Shown: positions 1-9,426, counted from the first letter of the stretch. The stretch: 64,000 nucleotides of DNA from JAUHXS01 sp965213575 (GCA_965213575.1 CBDBZN010000007.1:1-64000); one strand, 5' to 3'. Numbers and translations: made by a program. Notes: a model not told the origin generated them from the sequence alone.

Positions 1-83
1 GCTGCTCCTTTAGCAACTCCTGTGAAACCAAATATACCGGCAATAATAGCTACTACTAAAAATATTAATATCCATGTTAACAT
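1..83 (-). CDS. DUF1328-type small membrane protein (partial, cut by window edge)
   Basis: Reading the minus strand from the ATG at 83 gives 27 codons that run off the window. The peptide begins MLTWILIFLVVAIIAGIFGF and continues with TGVAKGAA. This matches the start of the DUF1328 (YtjA-like) family of short inner-membrane proteins, which open with a hydrophobic helix ending in GFTG. No function is established for the family. The C-terminal half lies outside the window. The 199 bases between it and the next gene are AT-rich and show no further gene. Confidence 0.7.
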   Translation of the reverse strand, partial: MLTWILIFLVVAIIAGIFGFTGVAKGA

Positions 84-282
84 ATGTGAAGTTTTTTAAG
101 TTAAATAAATCATTAGTAGATAAATGATTTAAAAACCATGCCAATATCATTACATATATTTTATTTATTGCTCAAATTCATATATAATTAAGTTCTAAAT
201 AAAATATTTTAATTACTTATTAATTTTAATAATATTAATCAGCAAAAAATTCCACACAATAGGGATTAATTTTTATAAAGAA

Positions 283-1062
283 TCAGTTTCCTGAAAATTT
301 AGCTTTTCTTTTTTCAATGAATGCTTGTACGCCTTCTTTATAATCATTACTATTACCTGCTATTTCTTGGCAATAAGCTTCATACTGCAACATAGTATCC
401 AGATCAGAATAAAAGGATTTATTTAACATATTCTTCATTAAAGCAATTGCTTTAGTAGGAGCTTGGGCGTAATATGATGTATATTCATCTACAGCTGCAC
501 CCAACTCATCGGGAGCGGCGACTTTATTTATCATGCCTAATCGCAATGCTTCTTCAGCTGAAACCTTGCTCCCCATTGTTGCTAATTCAAATGCTTTCGC
601 AGCGCCTACCAACCTAGGTAAAAAATAAGAAGAGCCTGAATCAAGTACCAATCCTACATTTATAAAAACCTCTATTAAAGATGCTTTCTCAGACATTACT
701 ACTAAATCACATGCTAAAACTAAAGAACACCCTGCGCCTGCTGCTACGCCATTTACTTTAGCAATAATAGGTTTTGCCATGTTGCGCATGGCTTTAATAA
801 TCGGATTGTATCTTTTATATAAAGAATCAGAAAGGCTTCTATTTTTAGCGCCTGATATAGCTTTAAGATCTTGTCCTGAACAAAAGGCTTTTCCGGCGCC
901 GGTAAGCACTACTACTCTTATTTCTGCATCTTTGCCCACTTGCTTTAATACATCCTGCATTTCATAACTCATTTCATCATTAAATGCGTTATATTGATCA
1001 GGGCGATTAAGCGTAATGGTTGCTACGCCATTTTTGTTTTCTAAAAGTAAAGAGTTATACAT
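283..1062 (-). CDS. Enoyl-CoA hydratase/isomerase family protein, PaaG-like
   Basis: A 259-residue crotonase-fold protein, full length for the family. The two oxyanion-hole segments are visible: FCSGQDL (about 60-66) and GVAAGAGCSL (about 105-114). The segment INVGLVLDSGSSYFLPRLVG (about 134-153) resembles PaaG, the 1,2-epoxyphenylacetyl-CoA isomerase of phenylacetate degradation, where the Asp of the LVxDSG motif (D141 here) is catalytic, rather than a classical hydratase with two Glu. No other paa genes are in the window, so the substrate is unproven; a general fatty acyl-CoA isomerase is possible. It is the last gene of a probable operon with rpoN and the PAP2-like gene (25-bp gap). Confidence 0.8.
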   Translation of the reverse strand: MYNSLLLENKNGVATITLNRPDQYNAFNDEMSYEMQDVLKQVGKDAEIRVVVLTGAGKAFCSGQDLKAISGAKNRSLSDSLYKRYNPIIKAMRNMAKPIIAKVNGVAAGAGCSLVLACDLVVMSEKASLIEVFINVGLVLDSGSSYFLPRLVGAAKAFELATMGSKVSAEEALRLGMINKVAAPDELGAAVDEYTSYYAQAPTKAIALMKNMLNKSFYSDLDTMLQYEAYCQEIAGNSNDYKEGVQAFIEKRKAKFSGN

Positions 1063-1087
1063 ATTATTTAATTATTTTTCACAAATC

Positions 1088-1693
1088 TTAAAACCTAAAA
1101 GCTATTAATTGGCTTATAATTCCTACACAATAGCCGATATATACTTCTCGCGGAGTATGATCTTTTAAGATTAACCGTCCCGTACCAACTACGCCGGCAA
1201 GTAACATAATTCCCATAACTAAAAATTTCAGGTCATAATTTGAAACATACGCTAAAAATATTGTAGAAATCATTAAACAGCCCATTCCTATGGTATGCAT
1301 ACTTATTTTCAAAAATATATTAACTATAAAAGCAATAAATATTGCCAAGGTAGCGCCTAATAGAATCTGGTATAAAATACTTGGAAGCGCTAAGTTTTTA
1401 AAAGTGATAACGCTCCAAGCAAAAAATATAGACACACCTATATACGGCATTATCCTTTCGCGCTTAGTTCTTAAATAGATACTATCCACAAAATCAAGTT
1501 TCCACATTAGAAATATAATTACTGCAGGAAATAAGAAAGTATTACAAAATACTTTTAAAAATATACCTATGGTTTGGTCTTTTTCTAAATATAATAAGAT
1601 GCCCGGGTTAAAAGCAAATATCAATAGAAATGTATAAGTAGGAATGAGCAAAGGATGAAAAACATAAGAAATTACTTTAGCCAATAATTTCAC
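1088..1693 (-). CDS. PAP2-like integral membrane protein
   Basis: A 201-residue, very hydrophobic protein with about six membrane segments. The C-terminal half carries motifs that resemble the PAP2 lipid phosphatase superfamily: KISMHTIGMG (129-138) and GRLILKDHTPREVYIGY (172-188), that is a K..S.H element followed by R..(x5)H. The N-terminal phosphatase signature KxxxxxxRP is not clear, and TKRERIMPY (76-84) may be its degenerate counterpart. Lipid or undecaprenyl phosphate hydrolysis would be the expected reaction, but this is inferred from the motifs. It starts one base after the rpoN stop, so it is cotranscribed and probably translationally coupled. Confidence 0.6.
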   Translation of the reverse strand: MKLLAKVISYVFHPLLIPTYTFLLIFAFNPGILLYLEKDQTIGIFLKVFCNTFLFPAVIIFLMWKLDFVDSIYLRTKRERIMPYIGVSIFFAWSVITFKNLALPSILYQILLGATLAIFIAFIVNIFLKISMHTIGMGCLMISTIFLAYVSNYDLKFLVMGIMLLAGVVGTGRLILKDHTPREVYIGYCVGIISQLIAFRF

Positions 1694-1694
1694 G

Positions 1695-3146
1695 CTACAG
1701 TTCTTTTCTTAATCTAGCCACAGGGATATTTAACTGCTCCCGATACTTAGCAACTGTACGGCGCGCTATGTTATATCCTTTTTCTTTCAACATATCCATC
1801 AATTTTTGGTCAGAATATGGTTTTTTCTTATTTTCATTATTTACAAAATCAGATAAGATACTTTTTACTTCTTTAGTAGAAACTTCTTCTCCATCTTCCA
1901 TTTGCAAGGATTCTGAAAAGAAATACTTTAATAAATAAGTACCGAATTCTGTCTGGACATATTTACTGCTGGTGACTCTTGATATCGTAGAAATATCCAA
2001 ATCTGTCATTTCTGCAATATCTTTAAGGATCATAGGTTTGAGCTTGGTTTCATCTCCAGTTAAAAAATACTCATACTGAAATTCTAAGATAGAACCCATA
2101 GTAGCCATCAGAGTGGCTTGGCGTTGGCGAATAGCATCTATGAACCATTGAGCGGCATCTATTTTTTGCTTAATGAACTGAACAGCCTTTTTTTGCTCTT
2201 TATCCTTCTTGGAAGAAGCAGCATAAGAAGTTAGCATAGATTTATAAGACTCACTTATCATCAATTCCGGGGCATTTTTAGAATTTAAAATAATTTCTAA
2301 ATCACCGGAATTATTTAAAATGGTAAAATCAGGAATTACATATTGAGTACTTTTGCTATGCGAACCTTCTGAATAACCACTGGCAGGCTTTGGATTAAGA
2401 GAAACAATTTCTTCTATAACTTCTTTTAAGTCATCATCATTGATATCTAACTTAGCCATTAACTTATCGTAATGTTTTTTGGCAAATTCATCGAAATAAT
2501 TTTCAATAATTTCAATGGCTAAATTGATCGCTTTATTGTTATTTTCTTTTCTTTTAAGCTGAAGCAGTAAGCACTCCTGAAGATTCTTAGCCCCTACTCC
2601 CACAGGATCAAAACTTTTTATGATCTCCAATACCTTTTGTAAATCTTCTTCCTCAACAAATATATTTTGAGAAAATGCCAGGTCATCAGAGATTGCTTCT
2701 ATCTCTCTTCGTAAATAACCATCTTCGTCTATGCTGCCAATTAATTGAAGTGCCATCGTATTTTCCTTTTCGTTAAGGTCATACATGGATAATTGTTGTT
2801 CCAAATGCTCATGAAAAGTTTTCGTAACAGGTATTGGAATAGTTTTATTATCTTCTTCGTTACTTTTGCTCCGAGTGCCCGACCTCATTTTGTAGGCAGC
2901 CATGTCATCATCATCGGGAAGATAATCTGTAACATCTAACTCATCGTTACTAGAATCACTACTTTCTTCATTAGAAAACTCATCCTCTTTCTCTTCATTT
3001 CCTTCTTCTAAAGCCGGATTTGCTTCCAATTCATCTTTAATGCGCTGCTCTAATAAAGCTGTTGGCACTTGCAACAGCTTCATTAACTGTATTTGCTGGG
3101 GGGAAAGTTTTTGTAATAATTTTTGACTTAACCGCTGCCTGATCAT
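1695..3146 (-). CDS. rpoN: RNA polymerase sigma-54 factor
   Basis: A 483-residue sigma-54. The N-terminal activator-responsive region is rich in Gln and Leu (LSQKLLQKLSPQQIQLMKLL, residues 6-25) and is followed by a strongly acidic linker (about 50-85) typical of region II. The core-binding region fills the middle. The C-terminus carries the RpoN box ARRTVAKYR (461-469), which contacts the -24 promoter element. It directs transcription that depends on AAA+ enhancer-binding proteins; none is encoded in the window. A candidate promoter lies at 3169-3176. It heads the operon with the PAP2-like and PaaG-like genes. Confidence 0.97.
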   Translation of the reverse strand: MIRQRLSQKLLQKLSPQQIQLMKLLQVPTALLEQRIKDELEANPALEEGNEEKEDEFSNEESSDSSNDELDVTDYLPDDDDMAAYKMRSGTRSKSNEEDNKTIPIPVTKTFHEHLEQQLSMYDLNEKENTMALQLIGSIDEDGYLRREIEAISDDLAFSQNIFVEEEDLQKVLEIIKSFDPVGVGAKNLQECLLLQLKRKENNNKAINLAIEIIENYFDEFAKKHYDKLMAKLDINDDDLKEVIEEIVSLNPKPASGYSEGSHSKSTQYVIPDFTILNNSGDLEIILNSKNAPELMISESYKSMLTSYAASSKKDKEQKKAVQFIKQKIDAAQWFIDAIRQRQATLMATMGSILEFQYEYFLTGDETKLKPMILKDIAEMTDLDISTISRVTSSKYVQTEFGTYLLKYFFSESLQMEDGEEVSTKEVKSILSDFVNNENKKKPYSDQKLMDMLKEKGYNIARRTVAKYREQLNIPVARLRKEL

Positions 3147-3168
3147 CTTTATGTTTGTGTTATATTAT

Positions 3169-3176
3169 CAAAAATA
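3169..3176 (-). promoter_or_regulatory. Candidate -7 promoter element of the rpoN operon
   Basis: The minus strand reads TATTTTTG, a perfect match to the Bacteroidota -7 consensus TAnnTTTG, 22 bases before the rpoN start. The only TTG that could serve as the -33 element lies about 25 bases further out, wider than usual. Such matches occur by chance in AT-rich DNA, so position is the main support. Confidence 0.4.
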
Positions 3177-3356
3177 CTTATAACTGTTGAAATAACATAA
3201 ACAAAGTATATTATTAACCCAAATTTAGGAATAATTCAAACACTTGCGCTTTTACAACCCTTACGATGGATTTAAGAAAAACTAGCAGCTATTACTATAT
3301 GAACGAACTGCAATTAATGCAAATCATTTATTAATTTAGCACAACAAAAAAATTGC

Positions 3357-4877
3357 ATGCAATACATAGAGGAGATAGCAAAATATGAAAACAATCAAGT
3401 TACTTTAAGAGGATGGGTAGCTAACAAACGTTCCGGAAAAGGCTTATTCTTTATTATATTAAGAGATGGCACAGGTTTTTTACAATGTATTGTAGATGAA
3501 TCTAAGGTGGATGAGATAACTTTTTCTAACGCTGCAAGCCTGACCTTAGAATCTTCTTTAGAAATCAATGGCACCGTTATAAAAGATGAAAGGCAAATCG
3601 GCGGGTATGAAATACAGGTAGCCTCTTTAAAAATCTTTCAAATTGCTGAAGAATATCCCATTGCAAAAAAAGAACATGGTGTGGACTTTTTGATGGACAA
3701 TCGCCATCTGTGGCTGCGGTCTAAAAAACAGTGGGCTATAATGAGAATCCGAAATAAAATCATTTTTAGTATTCATCAATTTTTTCAAGAAAATGGATTT
3801 ATGCAGATGGATTCTCCCATATTTACCGGTAATGCAGCCGAAGGATCTACTACTTTATTTGAAACAGATTTTTATGGGGATCAAGCCTATTTGGCTCAAA
3901 CAGGACAATTATACGGCGAGGCATTAGCCATGGCGCTAGGCAAAATATATACATTTGGCCCCACATTTAGAGCAGAAAAATCTAAGACGAGAAGGCATTT
4001 ATCGGAGTTTTGGATGATCGAACCGGAAGTAGCTTTTGCAAATGCTGAATCAAATATGAATTTGATTGAAAATTTTCTTAAATCAGTTGTTAAAAATACA
4101 CTTGGCTCTTGCAAACAAGAGTTGGAAATTTTAGAAAGAGATACTACTTTACTCGAAAAGCTCACTACCACAAAATTTCCTCGTATGTCCTACACAGATG
4201 CTGTAGCAGTTATCAAAGGTGAAAAAGATATAAATGGCAAAAATGCCATTCAGCTATTAGAAGCTGATTTAGTAGCACTTAATCAATTAATTGAAGAAAA
4301 AGAGGCAGATATTGCTAATAGAGAAGCCGATCTAGCGAAAGGTGGGTTAAAAAAAGGAGTGATTAATTTTAATTTAAACAAAATTGCTACTCAAAAAGCA
4401 GAAATTAAAGACTTAAAAGAAAGGGCTGAGAATATACCTCAATGGTTAGCATCAGCTAAAAACTTTAAATTTGGAGAAGACTTTGGCGGTTCTGATGAAA
4501 CAGTGCTCACCAGGCTATTTGAAGTTCCTGTAATGGTTTATAATTGGCCCAAAGCTATTAAAGCATTTTATATGAAAGAAGTAGATGGAGAACCGGATTT
4601 TGTGCAAGGAGTAGATGTTTTAGCCCCCGAAGGGTTCGGAGAAATAGTTGGCGGTAGTGTACGAGAAGAAGATAAAGACAAGCTAATTTCACAGATCAAA
4701 GCACATAACCTTCCGCTTGATGCATTTGAATGGTATTTAGACTTGAGAAAATATGGATCTGTCCCACATGCGGGCTTTGGGTTAGGCTTAGAAAGATTAA
4801 TTTGTTGGATATGCAATATTAAACATATTCGAGAAGCAATTCCATTCCCGAGAATGTATGGAAGGTTATTCCCTTAA
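3357..4877 (+). CDS. asnS: Asparaginyl-tRNA synthetase
   Basis: A 506-residue class IIb synthetase that charges tRNA-Asn. The N-terminal OB-fold anticodon-binding domain covers about 15-95. Class II motif 2 is at FRAEKSKTRRHLSEFWMIEP (204-223) and motif 3 at GFGLGLERLICW (473-484). Between them, at roughly 290-370, sits a charged, probably coiled-coil insertion (LEADLVALNQLIEEKEADIA and following) that makes the protein about 40 residues longer than the enterobacterial enzyme; similar insertions are known in Bacteroidota AsnRS. The ATG overlaps a GCATGCAA stretch and no strong ribosome binding site precedes it. kbl follows 19 bases downstream. Confidence 0.97.
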   Translation: MQYIEEIAKYENNQVTLRGWVANKRSGKGLFFIILRDGTGFLQCIVDESKVDEITFSNAASLTLESSLEINGTVIKDERQIGGYEIQVASLKIFQIAEEYPIAKKEHGVDFLMDNRHLWLRSKKQWAIMRIRNKIIFSIHQFFQENGFMQMDSPIFTGNAAEGSTTLFETDFYGDQAYLAQTGQLYGEALAMALGKIYTFGPTFRAEKSKTRRHLSEFWMIEPEVAFANAESNMNLIENFLKSVVKNTLGSCKQELEILERDTTLLEKLTTTKFPRMSYTDAVAVIKGEKDINGKNAIQLLEADLVALNQLIEEKEADIANREADLAKGGLKKGVINFNLNKIATQKAEIKDLKERAENIPQWLASAKNFKFGEDFGGSDETVLTRLFEVPVMVYNWPKAIKAFYMKEVDGEPDFVQGVDVLAPEGFGEIVGGSVREEDKDKLISQIKAHNLPLDAFEWYLDLRKYGSVPHAGFGLGLERLICWICNIKHIREAIPFPRMYGRLFP

Positions 4878-4896
4878 TTATTAAATTAAAAACATC

Positions 4897-6087
4897 ATGA
4901 TACAAACAGTTCCAAAACAAGTTGGTGAAGAATTAGAAGAAATTAAAGAAGCCGGACTATTTAAAAAAGAAAGAATCATTACTTCAGAACAGGGAGCGGA
5001 AATTACAGTTTCCACCGGTGAAAAAGTATTAAATTTTTGTGCGAACAATTACTTAGGGCTTTCTTCACATCCAAAAGTTATAGATGCAGCAAAAAAAGCT
5101 TTAGATACGCATGGATATGGAATGTCTTCCGTACGATTCATTTGTGGCACACAAGATATTCATAAAGCACTGGAAGCTAAAATTTCTAAATTTTTAGGAA
5201 CTGAAGATACCATACTTTATGCCGCATGTTTTGATGCTAATGGAGGTGTATTTGAGCCTCTCCTTGGCAGTGACGATGCCATCATATCTGATGAACTGAA
5301 TCATGCCTCTATCATTGACGGAGTAAGATTATGTAAAGCTCAACGATTTAGATATAAAAACAACAATATGGAAGACTTGGAAGCGCAACTTAAAGCAGCT
5401 TCCGATTGCAGAAGAAAAATTATTGTAACTGACGGCGTATTTTCTATGGATGGATACATTGCCCAGTTGGATAAAATTTGTGACTTAGCCGAGCAATATG
5501 ATTCGATGGTGATGGTAGATGACAGCCATGCTACCGGATCAGTTGGCAAAACCGGCCGTGGGTCTATTGAACATTGTAATGTAATGGGAAGAGTCGATAT
5601 CATTACCAGTACTTTAGGTAAAGCGCTTGGTGGTGCAATGGGTGGTTTTACCAGTGGTAAAAAAGAAGTGATTGAAATGCTTCGACAAAGATCAAGGCCA
5701 TATCTCTTTTCTAACTCTCTTGCTCCTGCTATTGTTGGCGCAGCCATGCAAGTGTTTGATTTAATTAGTGAATCTACGGAGCTAAGGGACAAGCTGGAAG
5801 AAAATACTAAATATTTCAGAGAAAAGATGGTAGCTGCGGGGTTTGATATAAAAAAAGGGATACATGCTATTGTACCGGTTATGTTATATGACGCTAAGCT
5901 TTCGCAAGACTTTGCTGATAAATTACTTAAAGAAGGCATTTATGTGATTGGCTTTTTCTATCCGGTTGTACCGAAAGAGCAAGCTAGGATAAGAGTACAG
6001 ATTTCTGCCGGGCATACTAAACAACATCTTGATAAAGCAATAGCTGCTTTTACAAAAGTTGGTAAAGAGTTAGGGGTAGTTTCTTAA
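4897..6087 (+). CDS. kbl: Glycine C-acetyltransferase (2-amino-3-ketobutyrate CoA ligase)
   Basis: A 396-residue PLP enzyme of the alpha-oxoamine synthase family. It cleaves 2-amino-3-ketobutyrate with CoA to glycine and acetyl-CoA in threonine breakdown. The PLP lysine is K242 in TSTLGKALGGAMGG, and the cofactor-binding DDSH motif is at 208-211. The substrate-binding NNYLGLSSHP segment is at 50-59. Length and motifs match Kbl better than BioF or serine palmitoyltransferase, but threonine dehydrogenase is not adjacent, so the Kbl assignment rests on sequence alone. Convergent with tatC, 14 bases apart. Confidence 0.9.
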   Translation: MIQTVPKQVGEELEEIKEAGLFKKERIITSEQGAEITVSTGEKVLNFCANNYLGLSSHPKVIDAAKKALDTHGYGMSSVRFICGTQDIHKALEAKISKFLGTEDTILYAACFDANGGVFEPLLGSDDAIISDELNHASIIDGVRLCKAQRFRYKNNNMEDLEAQLKAASDCRRKIIVTDGVFSMDGYIAQLDKICDLAEQYDSMVMVDDSHATGSVGKTGRGSIEHCNVMGRVDIITSTLGKALGGAMGGFTSGKKEVIEMLRQRSRPYLFSNSLAPAIVGAAMQVFDLISESTELRDKLEENTKYFREKMVAAGFDIKKGIHAIVPVMLYDAKLSQDFADKLLKEGIYVIGFFYPVVPKEQARIRVQISAGHTKQHLDKAIAAFTKVGKELGVVS

Positions 6088-6101
6088 TCGATAATGATTT
6101 T

Positions 6102-6896
6102 TTAAACCGGTTTATATACCCGCTTAGCAATTAAAATACCTATTTCATATAAGCCGTAAAGTGGAATGGCGATAATAAACTGACTGGTTACATCCGGTGG
6201 AGTTATCATAGCTGAAAGTATTAATATGATTACACAGGCATGGCGCCGATAGGTCCGCATAAACTCAGGAGTGATCAAGCCTAACTTGGCCAAGAAATAG
6301 GTAACTATAGGTAGTTCAAAGATGAATCCTGATGCTAATGTTAACATCACTACTGTAGAGATATAAGAGCTTAAGTTAATATCGTTTCGAACCTCTTCAG
6401 AAACATTATAATTTCCTAGAAAATTTATAGAAAACGGCGTAAGGATTAAGTATCCAAATAATATTCCAATATAAAATAGCATTGAACTGAAAAATATTAC
6501 GCCTCCCATATTCTTTCGTTCATTAGGATGTAAGGCAGGGCTTACAAAACGCCATATTTCAATAAAAACATAAGGGAAACTCACAACTAACCCCACAATA
6601 AACGAGACTTTAATATGCATTAAAAATTGCCCGGCCATCTCTATATTAGTCACAGAAAAACTCACCTCATTAAAACATAATATATCTCCCAGTCCTAATC
6701 GGCTAACAAAATTACAAAGCAATTGATAGGTAATAAAGTCGGGATGCCTGGGAGCTAAGACAATGTAGTTAAACACAAAATCCTTAGCGATGAACGCAGC
6801 AATGGCAACAACTAAAATTACTGCTGTAGACCTAAGAATATGCCAACGCAATTCTTCTAAATGATCGAGAAAACTCATTTCTTTTCCTGGGTTCAT
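6102..6896 (-). CDS. tatC: Sec-independent (Tat) protein translocase subunit TatC
   Basis: A 264-residue polytopic protein with about six transmembrane helices. The N-terminal cytoplasmic motif FLDHLEELRWHILRS (9-23) is the hallmark of TatC and binds twin-arginine signal peptides. The loop FVSPALHPNERK (about 137-148) is the conserved first cytoplasmic loop region (F.SPGL...E). TatC recruits folded precursors to the TatA pore in the inner membrane. No tatA gene is nearby. It is the downstream gene after the polysaccharide set, six bases past the O-antigen ligase-like stop. Confidence 0.96.
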   Translation of the reverse strand: MNPGKEMSFLDHLEELRWHILRSTAVILVVAIAAFIAKDFVFNYIVLAPRHPDFITYQLLCNFVSRLGLGDILCFNEVSFSVTNIEMAGQFLMHIKVSFIVGLVVSFPYVFIEIWRFVSPALHPNERKNMGGVIFFSSMLFYIGILFGYLILTPFSINFLGNYNVSEEVRNDINLSSYISTVVMLTLASGFIFELPIVTYFLAKLGLITPEFMRTYRRHACVIILILSAMITPPDVTSQFIIAIPLYGLYEIGILIAKRVYKPV

Positions 6897-6902
6897 AGCA
6901 AA

Positions 6903-8372
6903 TTAGGAATGTAAATTACCTTTAATGGGAGTCGAATTTTTCATATCCCAAATAATTATTAAAGCCAAATTTATAAAGAAAAATGCACCTACTTTATCTG
7001 TTTCAATCAAATCACTGAAAAGATTCATAATATAAATAGCCATCATCGATAATAAGACTGCCATAATTATCCGCTTATCTTCAACTTGATGCAGTTTATG
7101 ATATACTTGCTGCCCATATAAAAAAATACAGGCCGATAGTAAAATAAAAATACCCAGCCCAACATAACCTTGCTCTATCAAAGTCATCAAAAAATAATTA
7201 TGTACCCCGGATCGCTCGGGATTGTCACTTACATATGTAGTAAAGTTGCTAATCGTGTACTTTTTATAGTTAAAATAAAAATTTCCTGGCCCAAACCCTT
7301 TTAAAGGCTCTTCCTTACTCATATTCAGTGCTGCTACCCATCTGTAAAATCGCTCTGCTGTAGAAAGGTCTTCAAAAGTATACGTAGATTCCAGATGTTC
7401 ATTTAGCTTATCGTGATAAATGGTTTTAGTATAATCCGGAGCATATGACAAATACCTATTGTCATCTAAAATATAGTTCAAAAATAAAACCGCGCCGAGT
7501 GCTGTTGCAATGAGCGCAGGCAACATTAATTTATATTTAATAATAAAATAACCTATAATGATGACGAAAAAAGCTATCCAAGCCGCTCGTGTGTAAGAAA
7601 AATATACTGCCAATGAAAAAAGTACTACTGATAGAGATAATAAAATTCTAATCAGTGTACCTTTTGAATACCATGTGCGAGCAAGCATAATAAATGGTAG
7701 AAATAATACTAAAAAACCTGCATAATTAACATGATTTCTAAAAAATGGTGTGACACAAAAGTTAACACTGTAAAAAGAAAAATCATATTGCCAATGTCGT
7801 ATTAATGTCTGAACCACTATAAATAAACCCGGCAAAAATAAACACCAAACATACTTTTTAATATCTGCTTTATCTTTAATAATGAGTTGTGTGAGCATAA
7901 AAAAAGTAATGATGTACCATATCTTGGCAACTAAAAATTTAAAAGCTACCAGTATTTCCGTAGCATATATTACGGTAACAGCTATCCATAAAAGATGCAT
8001 AAAAAGGATAAGGCTCAGCGGATGTTTGATAAAAGTTAGGCTGACTTCTTTAGGCCGAAATAATATATAAAAACTATACGTAAGCATCAGTAATACAATG
8101 ATAGGCTCTGTGGGCAAGTCGGTAGCTAAAGAAGTTCCCAATTCTGTTTCTACAGAAAGCGGGATGAAAAATACCAGTAAATACCATACCTTCTTAAAAT
8201 TAGTGAGTAGAAGCCAAATAAACAGTATTCCGATAGGAGCAGCGATTAAATAAGTAGTCTCTAAAACAAATCCTAACATGCAAGCTACAATTGACAATAT
8301 TCCCATTCCAAGAATTATCCATGGTTGTTTGGTTGGAAGAAACGATGAAGACATGTGACTAGGTAGTACCAT
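6903..8372 (-). CDS. O-antigen ligase / Wzy-like membrane protein
   Basis: A 489-residue protein with about eleven or twelve hydrophobic segments and one long soluble loop at about 305-385. Within this loop the segment ERFYRWVAALNMSKEEPLKG, followed by FGPGNF, resembles the conserved periplasmic loop of the Wzy_C / O-antigen ligase family. A second conserved spot, SGVHNYFLMTLIEQGYVGL (385-403), carries the typical H-N near the next helix. It could be the ligase that joins polysaccharide to lipid A-core or the polymerase; sequence alone does not separate the two. Neighbouring Wzz-like and Wzx-like genes support a Wzx/Wzy-type surface glycan pathway. Confidence 0.8.
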   Translation of the reverse strand: MVLPSHMSSSFLPTKQPWIILGMGILSIVACMLGFVLETTYLIAAPIGILFIWLLLTNFKKVWYLLVFFIPLSVETELGTSLATDLPTEPIIVLLMLTYSFYILFRPKEVSLTFIKHPLSLILFMHLLWIAVTVIYATEILVAFKFLVAKIWYIITFFMLTQLIIKDKADIKKYVWCLFLPGLFIVVQTLIRHWQYDFSFYSVNFCVTPFFRNHVNYAGFLVLFLPFIMLARTWYSKGTLIRILLSLSVVLFSLAVYFSYTRAAWIAFFVIIIGYFIIKYKLMLPALIATALGAVLFLNYILDDNRYLSYAPDYTKTIYHDKLNEHLESTYTFEDLSTAERFYRWVAALNMSKEEPLKGFGPGNFYFNYKKYTISNFTTYVSDNPERSGVHNYFLMTLIEQGYVGLGIFILLSACIFLYGQQVYHKLHQVEDKRIIMAVLLSMMAIYIMNLFSDLIETDKVGAFFFINLALIIIWDMKNSTPIKGNLHS

Positions 8373-8391
8373 TTAATTACTTATATTTTTG

Positions 8392-8423
8392 CCGACTAGA
8401 TGAAACAAGATTGTTTCAGTCGG
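8392..8423 (-). other. Intercistronic hairpin between wzz-like and O-antigen ligase-like genes
   Basis: CCGACT (8392-8397) pairs with AGTCGG (8418-8423), and inside this GAAACAA (8402-8408) pairs with TTGTTTC (8411-8417) around a two-base loop. A four-base bulge separates the two stems. It lies between the wzz-like stop and the start of the next minus-strand gene. No T run follows on the minus strand, so an RNA-processing or attenuation role is more likely than plain termination. Confidence 0.5.
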
Positions 8424-8433
8424 TTTAAAGAAA

Positions 8434-9402
8434 TTAATAATCTTCTTTGAAGTTGATCAACTTGGCTTGCTCATATAATGCAGCTGTTAAAATACAAATA
8501 AACAGCGTCAGTAAAGTAGTAGTAACGACAATAAGCCAGCGAATAGGCTTGACTTTCTTTTCTGCAGGATATGCTCTTTCTAAAATGTAAGTAGAAGAAA
8601 AATCTTTCCCTTCCGATGTTTGATATTGGTCATATAACATGGAAGTCGTTTCATAGGCTTCCATAGCTGATATTTTAGCCGCTTCAAGAGATTTTATTTT
8701 GTCTATTCCCTCTAAATTAAAATCTGCATTGGCGTGATTTTTATTTATTCTATCATAAGTAGGATCTACTTCATAAATGTTGTAATTTTTCCTAGAGGCC
8801 ATTAAGGCAGTATTCACACTATCAAGCACTGCTTTTTTCTCACTTAATTTATTTTTAAATATTGCTAAAATATCACTTTTATTGCCTCTCACCATTGCAT
8901 TGTTGATCTGATCGATATGATCTACAATGGTATTTGCCATTTCAGCAGCCAGGTTTTTATCTTGATCAATCACATGTATTTCTATAGCACCATATTCATT
9001 TTTAAAAATTTGATAATTATCTTCAAATTCTTTGTTGACTGTATATTGAGGATATCTCGTGTTTTCAGGATCAATATCATAATGTTTCATTAAATCAAAT
9101 TCCTCAATTATATAGGCTGCCAATTGCGAGGATTTTCCTATTTGAAGTAATCGGTCTGCGTCTTTTTCTTTCCCGAAATAGCCTACCGGAAGATCTCCTG
9201 CATTTGTCCTAAATAAGTTTTGTCGATCGGTCAGAGCCGGATTGGAAGGAAAAAATACAACCATTGACTCATAGTAATTAGGTAATAATAACGATACTAC
9301 AACACTTACGACAATAGCTAAAAAAGTAATGATCAATATCGGTTTTCTCCATTTATAGGTTACTTTAACTAAATCAACCAAATTGTAATTTTTATCAGGC
9401 AT
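8434..9402 (-). CDS. Wzz/chain-length-determinant family protein
   Basis: A 322-residue protein with a transmembrane helix near the N-terminus (about 19-38, ILIITFLAIVVSVVVSLLLP) and another near the C-terminus (about 288-311), separated by a periplasmic region rich in predicted helix. This is the architecture of polysaccharide co-polymerases that set O-antigen or capsule chain length. The segment LPNYYESMVVFFP (36-48) after TM1 is typical of the Wzz domain. There is no fused tyrosine kinase domain. It lies upstream of the O-antigen ligase-like gene, with a 61-bp gap that holds a hairpin. Confidence 0.85.
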   Translation of the reverse strand: MPDKNYNLVDLVKVTYKWRKPILIITFLAIVVSVVVSLLLPNYYESMVVFFPSNPALTDRQNLFRTNAGDLPVGYFGKEKDADRLLQIGKSSQLAAYIIEEFDLMKHYDIDPENTRYPQYTVNKEFEDNYQIFKNEYGAIEIHVIDQDKNLAAEMANTIVDHIDQINNAMVRGNKSDILAIFKNKLSEKKAVLDSVNTALMASRKNYNIYEVDPTYDRINKNHANADFNLEGIDKIKSLEAAKISAMEAYETTSMLYDQYQTSEGKDFSSTYILERAYPAEKKVKPIRWLIVVTTTLLTLFICILTAALYEQAKLINFKEDY

Positions 9403-9426
9403 AGATCTGTTTTAATGAGATATATG

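Noticed and set aside
5340..5939. 199-residue minus-strand ORF opposite kbl
   Set aside because: It is a shadow of kbl, rich in Ser and Leu, with no recognisable domain.
8383..8390. Plus-strand TATTTTTG as a promoter
   Set aside because: No plus-strand gene follows; it lies inside a minus-strand operon and is a chance match in AT-rich DNA.
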